DNA of 64,000 nucleotides from Sulfuritalea sp. (GTDB lineage Bacteria > Pseudomonadota > Gammaproteobacteria > Burkholderiales > Rhodocyclaceae), in assembly GCF_017302275.1 (NCBI RefSeq), contig NZ_JAFLDR010000002.1, positions 166,208 through 230,207 of the forward strand, read 5' to 3'. The notes under the pieces were generated by a model. That model saw only the letters and a program-made list of their open reading frames with translations. It was not told the origin of the DNA and made no database searches. The number at the start of each line of letters is the position of its first letter. The first letter of the stretch is position 1. The position numbers were made by a program, and so were the translations under genes. Positions 53,486-61,610 of the stretch are shown here, piece by piece.

Positions 53486-54388
53486 ATGAGCAGTTCCCCG
53501 CCCGACGAAGAAATCCCCTTCTCGCGCTACGCCAGCGTGCTGCGCCCCGGCCTGTTCGCCGGCGAGGTGCACTGGGTTACCGGTGGCGGCAGCGGCATCG
53601 GCCGCTGCGTCGCCCACGAACTGGCGGCGCTGGGCGCCACGGTGATCCTCACCGGGCGCACCGAAGAGAAGCTGCACAGGGTCGCCGCCGAAATCGCCGA
53701 GGACGGCGGCCGCGCCGAGGTTTCCGCCTTCGACATCCGCGTCGAGGAAGCCGTCAACAGCGCGGTCCATGCCGCGGTCGCCCGGCACGGACGCATCCAC
53801 GGCCTGGTGAACAATGCCGGCGGCCAGTTTCCGGCGCCGCTGATGGCCATCGGCAAAAAGGGTTTCGAGACGGTGCTGGCCAGCAACCTGACCGGCGGCT
53901 TCCTGATGATGCGCGAGCTCTACCTGCAATCGATGCAGGCCCACGGCGGCGCCATCGTGAACATGACGGCCGACATGTGGAACGGCATGCCCGGCATGGG
54001 CCACTCCGGGGCCGCGCGCGCCGGCATGGCCAACCTGACCAAAACGGCGGCCGTCGAATGGGCGGCCAGCGGCGTGCGCGTGAATGCCGTCGCCCCGGGC
54101 TGGATCGCCTCCAGCGGCATGGACACCTACAAGGGCCCGGTGCGCGAGATGATCCCCAGGCTCAAGCGCCATGTGCCGCTGCGCCGCCTCGGCACCGAAT
54201 CCGAAGTCAGCGCGACGATCTGCTTCCTGCTCTCGCCCGGCGCGGCCTTCATCACCGGCGTCACGCTGGCCATCGACGGCGGCGCGCCGCTTGACACGCC
54301 GCTGTTCCCGATTGCCGACCACAGCCGCTCCGCACCCTTCGACGGCTTCCATCGCGGCGTCACGCCCGACGTGCTGAAGGAGGACTGA
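53486..54388 (+). CDS. SDR-family oxidoreductase (dienoyl-CoA reductase/AtuG-like)
   Basis: A 300-residue Rossmann-fold reductase. The cofactor motif is TGGGSGIGRC (about 31-40) and the structural motif NNAGGQFPAP. In place of the classical YxxxK it has HSGAARAGMANLTKT, the arrangement seen in 2,4-dienoyl-CoA reductase-type SDRs except that their Lys is Arg here. Homologues occur in acyclic-terpene and branched-acid clusters. It is the first gene of a five-gene operon, and its stop overlaps the next start (TGATG). Confidence 0.75.
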   Translation: MSSSPPDEEIPFSRYASVLRPGLFAGEVHWVTGGGSGIGRCVAHELAALGATVILTGRTEEKLHRVAAEIAEDGGRAEVSAFDIRVEEAVNSAVHAAVARHGRIHGLVNNAGGQFPAPLMAIGKKGFETVLASNLTGGFLMMRELYLQSMQAHGGAIVNMTADMWNGMPGMGHSGAARAGMANLTKTAAVEWAASGVRVNAVAPGWIASSGMDTYKGPVREMIPRLKRHVPLRRLGTESEVSATICFLLSPGAAFITGVTLAIDGGAPLDTPLFPIADHSRSAPFDGFHRGVTPDVLKED

Positions 54389-55998
54389 TGCCGGTCATCG
54401 CGTCCCTGATCGACGCTGCGTCGCCCGCTTTCGCCGCCAACGCCGCGCGCATGGCCGAGCGCCTGGCCGAGGTGCGCGCGCTGGAAGCCAGGGTGCGCGA
54501 GGAATCCGCCTCCAAGCGCGACAAGTTCGAGAAGCGCGGCCAACTGTTGCCCCGCGAGCGCGTGGCGCGCCTGATCGACCGCGGCAGCGACTTCATCGAG
54601 TTCTGCACGCTCGCCGGGCTGGGCATGCACGACGACGACGGCAAGGATGCCGTGCTCGGCGGCGGCTCCATCATCGGCATCGGCACCGTCGCCGGCAAGC
54701 GCTGCGTGGTGCTGGCCAGCGACAGCGCGATCAAGGGCGGCACGATCCCGCCGATGGGCCTGAAGAAGAGCCTGCGCGCGCAAGAGCTGGCACGGGAGAA
54801 CAAGCTGCCGCTGATCTATCTCGTTGAAAGCGGCGGCGCCAACCTGATCTACCAGGCCGAAATCTTCATCGAGGGCGGGCGCAGCTTCGCCAATCAGGCC
54901 CGGCTTTCGGCGGCCGGCATCCCGCAGATCGCCGTGGTGCATGGCGCCTCCACCGCCGGCGGCGCCTACCTGCCGGGGCTATCGGACTACGTGATCCTGG
55001 TGCGCGGGCGCTCGAGCATTTATCTCGCCGGCCCGCCGCTGGTCAAGGCCGCGATCGGCGAGGACAGCGACGAAGAAACCCTGGGCGGCGCCGAGACCCA
55101 CGCCACGGTGACCGGCCTGGGTGAGTACCTCTGCGAGAACGACGCCCACGCCATCGCCACGGCGCGCGAGGTGATGGACAAACTGAACTGGAACGGCGTA
55201 CCGCCAGCGCCGACTTTCATAGCGCCTCGATACGCAACAGAGGAACTCCTCGGCCTCGTCCCTGCCGACGACCGCGAACCCTATGACGTGCGCGAAGTCA
55301 TCGCCCGCCTGGTCGATGCTTCCGACTTCCTCGAATTCAAGGCCGGCTGCGCGCCCGACACGGTCTGCGGCCACGCGCGGCTGCACGGCCACGCCGTTGG
55401 CATTCTCGGCAACAACAGGCCTATCCAGCCCGATGGCTCGACCAAGGCCGCGCAGTTCATCCAGCTCTGCGACCAGAGCGCGACGCCGCTGCTCTTCCTG
55501 CAGAACACCACGGGCTACATGGTCGGTGCGGCGGCGGAACGCGCCGGCGCCATCAAGCACGGCTCGAAGATGATCCAGGCCGTGGCCAACGCCCGCGTGC
55601 CCAAGCTCACCGTGGTGCTCGGCGGGTCGTTCGGCGCCGGCAACTACGGCATGTGCGGCCGCGGCTTCGACCCGCGCTTCATCTTCGCCTGGCCCTCGGC
55701 GCGCACCGCCGTGATGGGTGCCGCGCAGGCCGCCAAGGTCATGGAAATCGTCGGTCGCGGCAAACTGGAACGCGCCGGTCAGCCGGTCAATGAAGCCGCG
55801 CTGGCGGCCATGAGCGAAGGCCTGCGCCGCCGCCTCGAATCCGAATCCACGGCGCTGTTCGCCACCGCCCGGCTGTGGGACGACGGCATCATCGACCCGC
55901 GCGACACGCGCCGCATCCTCGGCCTTTGCCTCGACGTCTGCGCCGAAGGCGAAGCGCGAACCCTGCGACCCAATACCTTTGGCGTCGCCAGAATGTAA
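54388..55998 (+). CDS. Acyl-CoA carboxylase, carboxyltransferase (beta) subunit
   Basis: A 536-residue carboxyltransferase like 3-methylcrotonyl- and geranyl-CoA carboxylase beta subunits. The N-half has GQLLPRERVARLID and VESGGANLIYQAEIF; the C-half has FLQNTTGYMVGAAAERAG, GGSFGAGNYGMCGRGFDPRF. It pairs with the biotin-carrying subunit two genes downstream. Gene order (SDR - beta - acyl-CoA dehydrogenase - alpha) is like atu/liu clusters. No isohexenylglutaconyl- or methylglutaconyl-CoA hydratase is adjacent, so the acyl substrate stays open. A dispersed-motif copy (55196-55217) lies in the variable linker NGVPPAPTF. Confidence 0.85.
   Translation: MPVIASLIDAASPAFAANAARMAERLAEVRALEARVREESASKRDKFEKRGQLLPRERVARLIDRGSDFIEFCTLAGLGMHDDDGKDAVLGGGSIIGIGTVAGKRCVVLASDSAIKGGTIPPMGLKKSLRAQELARENKLPLIYLVESGGANLIYQAEIFIEGGRSFANQARLSAAGIPQIAVVHGASTAGGAYLPGLSDYVILVRGRSSIYLAGPPLVKAAIGEDSDEETLGGAETHATVTGLGEYLCENDAHAIATAREVMDKLNWNGVPPAPTFIAPRYATEELLGLVPADDREPYDVREVIARLVDASDFLEFKAGCAPDTVCGHARLHGHAVGILGNNRPIQPDGSTKAAQFIQLCDQSATPLLFLQNTTGYMVGAAAERAGAIKHGSKMIQAVANARVPKLTVVLGGSFGAGNYGMCGRGFDPRFIFAWPSARTAVMGAAQAAKVMEIVGRGKLERAGQPVNEAALAAMSEGLRRRLESESTALFATARLWDDGIIDPRDTRRILGLCLDVCAEGEARTLRPNTFGVARM
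55196..55217 (-). repeat. Dispersed motif copy K
   Basis: AAAGTCGGCGCTGGCG, GT, ACGC on the minus strand. Antisense in the carboxyltransferase gene, at a variable linker (VPPAPTF). Confidence 0.6.
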
Positions 55999-56007
55999 GG
56001 AGCCTCC

Positions 56008-57159
56008 ATGCAACTCACCAGCGAACACCGCCAGCTTGCCGACACCGTACTGCGCTTCGTGCGCGAAGAGCTCAATCCGCATGTCGCCGAGTGGGAGGCC
56101 GCCGAACAGTTCCCGTCTCACGAGGTGTTCAGGAAGCTCGGCCAGCTCGGCCTGCTCGGGCTCAAGTACGACCCGGCCTACGGCGGCCAGGGGCTGGACT
56201 TTTCCTATTCGATGGTGATGGCCGAGGCGCTCGGCGAATGCGCCTGCGGCGGCGTGCCCATGGCCATCGGCGTGCAGACCGACATGTGCACCCCGGCGCT
56301 GGCCCGATTCGGCACCGACGAACTGAAACGCGAGTTCCTCGTCCCGGCCATCGCCGGCGACAGGGTCGGCTGCATCGGCGTCTCCGAACCCGGCGGCGGC
56401 TCCGACGTCGCCGCGGTGAAGACCACGGCGAAGAAGGACGGCGGCGACTGGGTGATCAACGGCAGCAAGATGTGGATCACCAACGGCATGCAGGCCGACT
56501 GGTGCTGCCTGCTGGCCAATACCTCGGCCGAGGGCGGCCCCCACCGCAACAAGTCGCTGATCATGGTGCCGATGGACTCGCCCGGCATCAGCCGGCAGAA
56601 GATCATCAAGATCGGCATGGACGCGTCCGACACGGCGCAGATCTTTTTCGACGAGGTGCGCGTGCCGCAGCGCAATGTCATCGGCCAGGAAGGCATGGGC
56701 TTCACCTACCAGATGCTGCAGTTCCAGGAGGAGCGGCTGTGGGGCGCGGCGAGCAGCCTGCGCATGATGGACAACATGATCGACCAGACCATCGCCTACA
56801 CCCGCGAGCGCCAGGCCTTCGGCAAATCCATCCTCGACAACCAGGTCGTGCATTTCCGCCTGGCCGAACTGCGCACCGAGGTCGAGGCCCTGCGCGCCCT
56901 GACCTGGCGCGCGGTCGAGGAATACATCGGCGGCAAGGATGTGACGCGCCTGGCCTCGATGGCCAAGCTGAAATGCGGACGGCTCGACCGCGAGGTGGCG
57001 GATGCCTGCCTGCAGTACTGGGGCGGCATGGGCTACACCTGGGACAATCCCGTCTCGCGCGCCTGGCGCGACGGCCGCCTGGTGTCGATCGGCGGCGGCG
57101 CCGACGAGGTGATGCTGGGCATCATCTGCAAGCTGGAAGGCACGCTGCCGCGTCCATGA
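56008..57159 (+). CDS. Acyl-CoA dehydrogenase
   Basis: A 383-residue FAD-dependent dehydrogenase. Conserved parts are GCIGVSEPGGGSDVAA, WVINGSKMWITNG and YTRERQAFGKSI. The late base position of medium-chain enzymes reads SIGGGADEVM, without the Glu, while an early Glu is present in FQEERLWGAAS, as in isovaleryl-CoA and citronellyl-CoA dehydrogenases. That suggests a branched-chain substrate. GGAG lies before the ATG at 56008. The stop overlaps the next ATG. Confidence 0.85.
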   Translation: MQLTSEHRQLADTVLRFVREELNPHVAEWEAAEQFPSHEVFRKLGQLGLLGLKYDPAYGGQGLDFSYSMVMAEALGECACGGVPMAIGVQTDMCTPALARFGTDELKREFLVPAIAGDRVGCIGVSEPGGGSDVAAVKTTAKKDGGDWVINGSKMWITNGMQADWCCLLANTSAEGGPHRNKSLIMVPMDSPGISRQKIIKIGMDASDTAQIFFDEVRVPQRNVIGQEGMGFTYQMLQFQEERLWGAASSLRMMDNMIDQTIAYTRERQAFGKSILDNQVVHFRLAELRTEVEALRALTWRAVEEYIGGKDVTRLASMAKLKCGRLDREVADACLQYWGGMGYTWDNPVSRAWRDGRLVSIGGGADEVMLGIICKLEGTLPRP

Positions 57160-59096
57160 AATTCAGCAAGATCCTTGTCGCCAACAGGGGAGAAATTGCC
57201 TGCCGCGTCATGCGCACGGCGCGCACGCTGGGCTATCGGTGCGTCGCCGTGTATTCGGACGCCGACGCCGAAGCGCCGCATGTAGCGATGGCCGACGAGG
57301 CGGTACGCATCGGCGCCGCGCCCGCCGCCGAGTCCTACCTCAACGTCGCCGCCATCCTCGATGCCGCCCGGCGCACGGGTGCCGATGCCGTGCATCCCGG
57401 CTACGGCTTCCTCAGCGAGAACGCTACCTTTGCCCAGGCCTGCGCCGATGCAGGGCTGACCTTCATCGGCCCGCCCGCCGAGGCAATCGCCGCCATGGGC
57501 GACAAGGCCGGCGCCAAGCGGCGCATGATCGCCGCCGGGGTGCCGACCGTGCCCGGCTATCTCGGCGACGAGCAGGGCGACGAAAGGCTGATGGCCGAAG
57601 CCGAAGCACTGGGCTTCCCGCTGCTGGTCAAGGCGGTCGCCGGCGGCGGCGGACGCGGCATGCGGCTGGCCACTTCAGCGGCGGAACTGCCCGAGGCGCT
57701 CGCCGGCGCGCGGCGCGAGTCACAAGCCGCCTTCGGCGATGCGACACTGATGCTGGAGCGATTGGTCGAAGCTGGCCGCCACATCGAAATCCAGGTCTTC
57801 GCCGATGCCCACGGCCACGCCGTGCACCTCGGCGAGCGCGACTGCACCGCCCAGCGCCGGCGGCAGAAGCTGATCGAGGAAGCGCCCTCGCCCATCGTCA
57901 CGCCGGCCTTGCGCGAGGCCATGGGGCGCGATGCCGTGGCCGCGGCCCTTGCGGTGGGCTATCGCGGCGCCGGCACGGTGGAGTTCATCGTCGATGCCCA
58001 ACTCAGGCATTACTTCCTGGAAATGAATACGCGGCTGCAGGTCGAGCATCCGGTGACCGAAATGCTCACGGGGCTGGACCTCGTCGAATGGCAGTTGCGC
58101 GTCGCCGCCGGCGAAGCCCTGCCGCTGGCGCAGGACGAAATCGTGTTCAGCGGCCATGCCATCGAGGCACGCCTCTATGCCGAAGACCCCTACGCCGGCT
58201 TTGCGCCGCAGACCGGCGCCGTGCTGCACTTCCGCCCCGCGGACGCGCTGCGGCCGGGGGTGCGCATCGACGCCGGCATCGTCGAAGGCGGCAGGGTGGC
58301 GCCTTGGTACGACCCGATGCTGGCAAAGGTGATCGCCCATGGCCGCAACCGCGACGACGCCATCCGGCGCCTGATCGCGGCACTCGAAGATGCACCGCTG
58401 CTGGGCGTGGCGAACAACGGCCGCTTCCTGCGCGACCTGCTCGATCACGAACGCTTTCGCAGCGCGACGATGCACACGGCGCTGCTCGACGAGTGGTCTT
58501 CCGGCGACGAACCCATCCTGCAACGACCCCATCCGACGGAGGCCGACTGGCGACTGGCCGCGGCCCTGTTCGCGGGACCCAAGGGCTGGCGCCCAAGCAG
58601 CGTCGCCGCATTCGACTTGACGCTGAGTTGCGGCGGAGAGGCGCGGAACATGAGAGTCGGCGCTGGCGCTGCGGCGATCGAGTGGCAGGTCGACGCCCAT
58701 GGCCGCCTGCGCTACACCCAGGACGGAATCACCCGCCACGCGACCTTGCATCGCGACGACGACACGCTTCACCTTGCGCGCGATGCGGCGGTCTTCGTCT
58801 TCCGCGAAGCCTCGCCGCTGCCGTCCGCCGCAAAGCGCAACGATCCTGCCATCGCCCGCGCCAGCGTCGCCGGCACCGTCGCGCGCCTGGAAGTCGGCGC
58901 CGGTGACACGGTGCTTGCCGGGCAGACGCTGGCCGTGATCGAGGCCATGAAAATGGAAATTCGCGTCACCGCCGGCGCCGCCGGAATCGTGACCGCGGTG
59001 CGCGTGCTGGCCGGCACACAGGTGGAGGCCGGCGCGATACTGATGGAACTGGACATCGAGGAAGCCCCATGCCTGCCCATGACAAAGCCATTCTGA
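57156..59096 (+). CDS. Acyl-CoA carboxylase, biotin carboxylase and carrier (alpha) subunit
   Basis: A 646-residue protein with an N-terminal biotin carboxylase domain (ILVANRGEIACRVMRTA, GGGGRGMRLA, EMNTRLQVEHPVTE) and a C-terminal biotin carrier domain with the biotinyl lysine in VIEAMKMEIRV. It carboxylates biotin with bicarbonate and ATP. The start ATG overlaps the dehydrogenase stop (ATGA); the frame is open far upstream, but only across the dehydrogenase gene. Two dispersed-motif copies lie 237 bases apart in it (58653-58674 and 58890-58911). The 3' end overlaps the next gene by 28 bases. Confidence 0.9.
   Translation: MKFSKILVANRGEIACRVMRTARTLGYRCVAVYSDADAEAPHVAMADEAVRIGAAPAAESYLNVAAILDAARRTGADAVHPGYGFLSENATFAQACADAGLTFIGPPAEAIAAMGDKAGAKRRMIAAGVPTVPGYLGDEQGDERLMAEAEALGFPLLVKAVAGGGGRGMRLATSAAELPEALAGARRESQAAFGDATLMLERLVEAGRHIEIQVFADAHGHAVHLGERDCTAQRRRQKLIEEAPSPIVTPALREAMGRDAVAAALAVGYRGAGTVEFIVDAQLRHYFLEMNTRLQVEHPVTEMLTGLDLVEWQLRVAAGEALPLAQDEIVFSGHAIEARLYAEDPYAGFAPQTGAVLHFRPADALRPGVRIDAGIVEGGRVAPWYDPMLAKVIAHGRNRDDAIRRLIAALEDAPLLGVANNGRFLRDLLDHERFRSATMHTALLDEWSSGDEPILQRPHPTEADWRLAAALFAGPKGWRPSSVAAFDLTLSCGGEARNMRVGAGAAAIEWQVDAHGRLRYTQDGITRHATLHRDDDTLHLARDAAVFVFREASPLPSAAKRNDPAIARASVAGTVARLEVGAGDTVLAGQTLAVIEAMKMEIRVTAGAAGIVTAVRVLAGTQVEAGAILMELDIEEAPCLPMTKPF
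58653..58674 (+). repeat. Dispersed motif copy L
   Basis: AGAGTCGGCGCTGGCG, CT, GCGG. Sense in the biotin carboxylase gene, in a variable region (RVGAGAAA). Confidence 0.6.
58890..58911 (+). repeat. Dispersed motif copy M
   Basis: GAAGTCGGCGCCGGTG, AC, ACGG. Sense in the biotin carrier domain (EVGAGDTV). Confidence 0.7.
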
Positions 59097-59953
59097 CCTG
59101 CGCCCTGACCGGGGTTCTGACCGACCCGGCGCAATACCCGGTGCCCGTCACGCCCGCACAGATGGCGGCCTCGGCGCGCGAGGCCTACGACGCCGGCGCC
59201 AGCATCATGCACGTGCATCTGCGCCAGCAGGTTCCGGGCAAGGGCCACCTGCCATCCTGGGACCCGGAAGTCGCCGCAACCATCGTCGATGCCATCCGCG
59301 CCGCCTGCCCCGGCGTCATCATCAACCTCACCACCGGCGTCATCGGCCCCGACATCGCCGGTCCCGCCGCCTGCCTCCGCCGCGTGAAGCCCGAAGTCGC
59401 CGCCTGCAACGCCGGCACGCTGAACTACCTGAAGCTGAAGGACGACGGACGCTGGGCCTGGCCGCCGATGGTCTTCGACAATCCGGTGGAGAAGGTGCAG
59501 GCCTTCCTCGACGTGATGCAGGAGACCGGCACCCGGCCGGAGTTCGAATGCTTCGACGTCGGCATCGTGCGTTCCGTCGCGATGTACCAGAAGGCCGGCA
59601 TGTCACCACAACTCGCGGACCACGCCGAATACAACTTCGTCATGGGCGTGGCATCCGGCATGCCGGCCGATGCCGACCTGCTGCAACTGCTGCTGCGCTG
59701 GATAGCCCCCGGCTCGCATTGGCAGACCACGCTGATCGGCCGCGCCGAAATCTGGCCCCTGCACCAGCGTACGGCCGAACTCGGCGGCATGCTGCGCAGC
59801 GGGCTGGAAGATAGCTTCTACCTGCCCGACGGCAGCCGGGCCGGCGGCAATGGCGCCCTGATCGAGGCGCTGGCGGCCTGTGCGCGTCGCGCCGGACGCG
59901 AAGTCGCAACGGCGGCCGAGGCCCGCCAAATGCTGGGATTGAAGCCGGCCTGA
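59069..59953 (+). CDS. Beta-keto acid cleavage enzyme (BKACE, DUF849)
   Basis: A 294-residue (beta-alpha)8 zinc enzyme. The metal-binding MHVHLR (about 50-55) and FECFDVGIV segments are present. BKACE enzymes condense a 3-oxoacid with acetyl-CoA and split it into acetoacetate-type and acyl-CoA products; substrates vary widely. In this operon it would act where liu clusters use HMG-CoA lyase or CoA-transferase. Its ATG overlaps the carboxylase stop by 28 bases. Confidence 0.82.
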   Translation: MPAHDKAILTCALTGVLTDPAQYPVPVTPAQMAASAREAYDAGASIMHVHLRQQVPGKGHLPSWDPEVAATIVDAIRAACPGVIINLTTGVIGPDIAGPAACLRRVKPEVAACNAGTLNYLKLKDDGRWAWPPMVFDNPVEKVQAFLDVMQETGTRPEFECFDVGIVRSVAMYQKAGMSPQLADHAEYNFVMGVASGMPADADLLQLLLRWIAPGSHWQTTLIGRAEIWPLHQRTAELGGMLRSGLEDSFYLPDGSRAGGNGALIEALAACARRAGREVATAAEARQMLGLKPA

Positions 59954-60043
59954 AACCCTGTCCGCATGCCCCATAAAACCGGGCTATGCCTCCATCGGCA
60001 GGTCATGCCGAAGGTCGGCCGGCACCATGCTATCGTCGCGCCC

Positions 60044-60718
60044 ATGAACCCGATACGCTCCGTCACCGTCGATCTCGACGGTACCCTCCTCGACACCGTT
60101 CCCGACCTCGCCGCCGCCGCCAACGCCATGATGCGCGAGCTTGGCCGGCCCGAATACCCGCTGGAAACCATCGCCAGCTTCGTCGGCCGCGGCATCCCCA
60201 AGCTCGTGGCCCGCTGCCTGCCCGATCTCGAGGAGGCCGGCGTGGAAGCCGCCCAGGCCATCTTCCGCCACCATTACGCGATCGAGAACGGACGTTGCTC
60301 GACGATCTTCCCCGGCGTGATCGAGGGCCTGCAGGCGATGCGCGATGCCGGCCTGCGTCTGGCGGTGATCACCAACAAGGCGGCGGCCTTCACCGAACCG
60401 CTGCTGGTCGCCACCGGCCTTGCGCCCTGGTTCGAGTTCGCCGTCTCCGGCGACAGCCTGGCGCACAAGAAGCCGCATCCGGCGCAATTGCTGAACGCCT
60501 GCCAGCGCATGGGCACCCAGCCCGGCGAGAACCTGCACATCGGCGATTCCCACCATGATGCCGTCGCCGCGCGCGCCGCCGGCTGCCCGGTGTTCATCGT
60601 CCCCTACGGCTACAACGAGGGCGAGGACGTGCAGGGAATCGACTGCGATGCTATAGTCGCGTCGCTGGCCGAGGCGTATCGCCGTATCGCCGGCACCGAC
60701 TCTCGAAAGACCGCTTGA
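60044..60718 (+). CDS. gph: Phosphoglycolate phosphatase
   Basis: A 224-residue HAD phosphatase: VTVDLDGTLLDTVPDLAAA (motif I), VITNKAAAF (II), AHKKPHPAQLL (III) and LHIGDSHHDAVAARAAGC (IV). It removes phosphate from 2-phosphoglycolate. Usual betaproteobacterial neighbours are rpe and trpE; trpE follows here. The ATG at 60044 puts the conserved core in the normal place; frames open 78 bases further upstream. A dispersed-motif copy covers its C-terminal codons (60682-60703). Confidence 0.88.
   Translation: MNPIRSVTVDLDGTLLDTVPDLAAAANAMMRELGRPEYPLETIASFVGRGIPKLVARCLPDLEEAGVEAAQAIFRHHYAIENGRCSTIFPGVIEGLQAMRDAGLRLAVITNKAAAFTEPLLVATGLAPWFEFAVSGDSLAHKKPHPAQLLNACQRMGTQPGENLHIGDSHHDAVAARAAGCPVFIVPYGYNEGEDVQGIDCDAIVASLAEAYRRIAGTDSRKTA
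60682..60703 (-). repeat. Dispersed motif copy N
   Basis: AGAGTCGGTGCCGGCG, AT, ACGG on the minus strand. Antisense over the last codons of gph (AGTDSR). Confidence 0.65.
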
Positions 60719-60723
60719 TCCCC

Positions 60724-60822
60724 ATGCTCCACCGCAACCTGCATACGACAAGGAAACACGCCCTCGGGGCGGAGGCCTGGCCCTGGCGGCCCTGGCTCGC
60801 CTTCGCGCTTTCGCGCCGCTGA
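60724..60822 (+). CDS. trpL: trp operon leader peptide
   Basis: A 32-codon reading frame, ATG at 60724 to TGA at 60820-60822, begins five bases after the gph stop and 66 bases before trpE. Its codons 19-24 read Trp-Pro-Trp-Arg-Pro-Trp, three tryptophans in six codons, in a peptide otherwise rich in basic and Ala residues. That is the hallmark of a trp attenuation leader. It is too short to show as a normal gene. Regulation by charged tRNA-Trp is inferred. Confidence 0.72.
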   Translation: MLHRNLHTTRKHALGAEAWPWRPWLAFALSRR

Positions 60823-60831
60823 TCCTTCCCC

Positions 60832-60852
60832 GCGCCGGCCCACGGCCCGCGC
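60832..60852 (+). terminator. Candidate trp attenuator stem
   Basis: GCGC-C-GGCC-CAC-GGCC-C-GCGC forms two 4-bp GC stems around a C.C mismatch, ten bases after the trpL stop. A CGCG-CTTT-CGCG stem (about 60804-60815) overlaps the end of trpL and could be the competing structure. No run of T follows, so the mode of termination is uncertain. Confidence 0.45.
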
Positions 60853-60888
60853 CCGTCGTTGCAGTACCGTTATTCCGGAGCTTTACCC

Positions 60889-61608
60889 ATGACCGAAATC
60901 GAATTCAACCGCCTTGCGGCGGAGGGCTACAACCGCATTCCGGTGACGCTCGAAACCTTCGCCGACCTCGACACGCCGCTGTCGATCTACCTCAAGCTGG
61001 CCAACGGCCCCTACTCCTACCTGCTCGAATCGGTGCAGGGCGGCGAGCGCTTCGGCCGCTACTCCTTCATTGGCCTGGCCGCCGGCACGCGCATCGCCGT
61101 GGTCGACGGCGCGATCATGGTGCTCAGCGGCAACCGCGTCGCCGAGCGCCGCGACCACACCAACCCGATGAGTTTCATCTCGGAATTCATGGCCCGCTTC
61201 AAGGTGCCCGACCTGCCCGGCCTGCCGCGCTTCTGCGGCGGCCTGGTGGGCGTTTTCGGCTACGACACGGTGCGCTTCGTCGAGCCCAAGCTGGCCCGGA
61301 CGCACAAGCCGGAAGCCGCCGGCCTGGAAGGCGTGCCCGACATCCTGCTGCTGCTCTCGGAAGAAATCGCCATCGTCGACAACCTCTCGGGCAAGCTGAG
61401 TCTGGTGGTGTATGCCGAGCCGGGCTTTCCCGGCGCCTGGAAACAGGCGCAGGCGCGGCTCAAGGAACTGCTCGGGCGGCTACGCTCGCCGGTGGCTATC
61501 CCCGAGGACGTGCGCGTGCCCTCGGCTCCGGCCGTATCCGAATTCGGTGAAGAGGAATTCAAGGCCGCGGTGCGCCGCGCCAAGCAGTACATCGTCGATG
61601 GCGACATC
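60889..61608 (+). pseudogene. trpE: Anthranilate synthase component I, 5' fragment
   Basis: The start MTEIEFNRLAAEGYNRIPVT and the next 240 or so codons are a normal TrpE N-terminal half, including LLESVQGGERFGRYSFIG with the feedback-site LLES. The frame then leaves the family abruptly after YIVDGDI, where the conserved catalytic half should begin, and runs 60 unrelated codons to a stop at 61794. A protease sequence begins in another frame at the same place. The product could not make anthranilate. trpGDC, normally next, are absent. Confidence 0.85.
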
Positions 61609-61610
61609 CC

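Noticed and set aside
55875-57155. Upstream continuation of the biotin carboxylase frame
   Set aside because: It covers the acyl-CoA dehydrogenase gene; the family start is the ATG at 57156.
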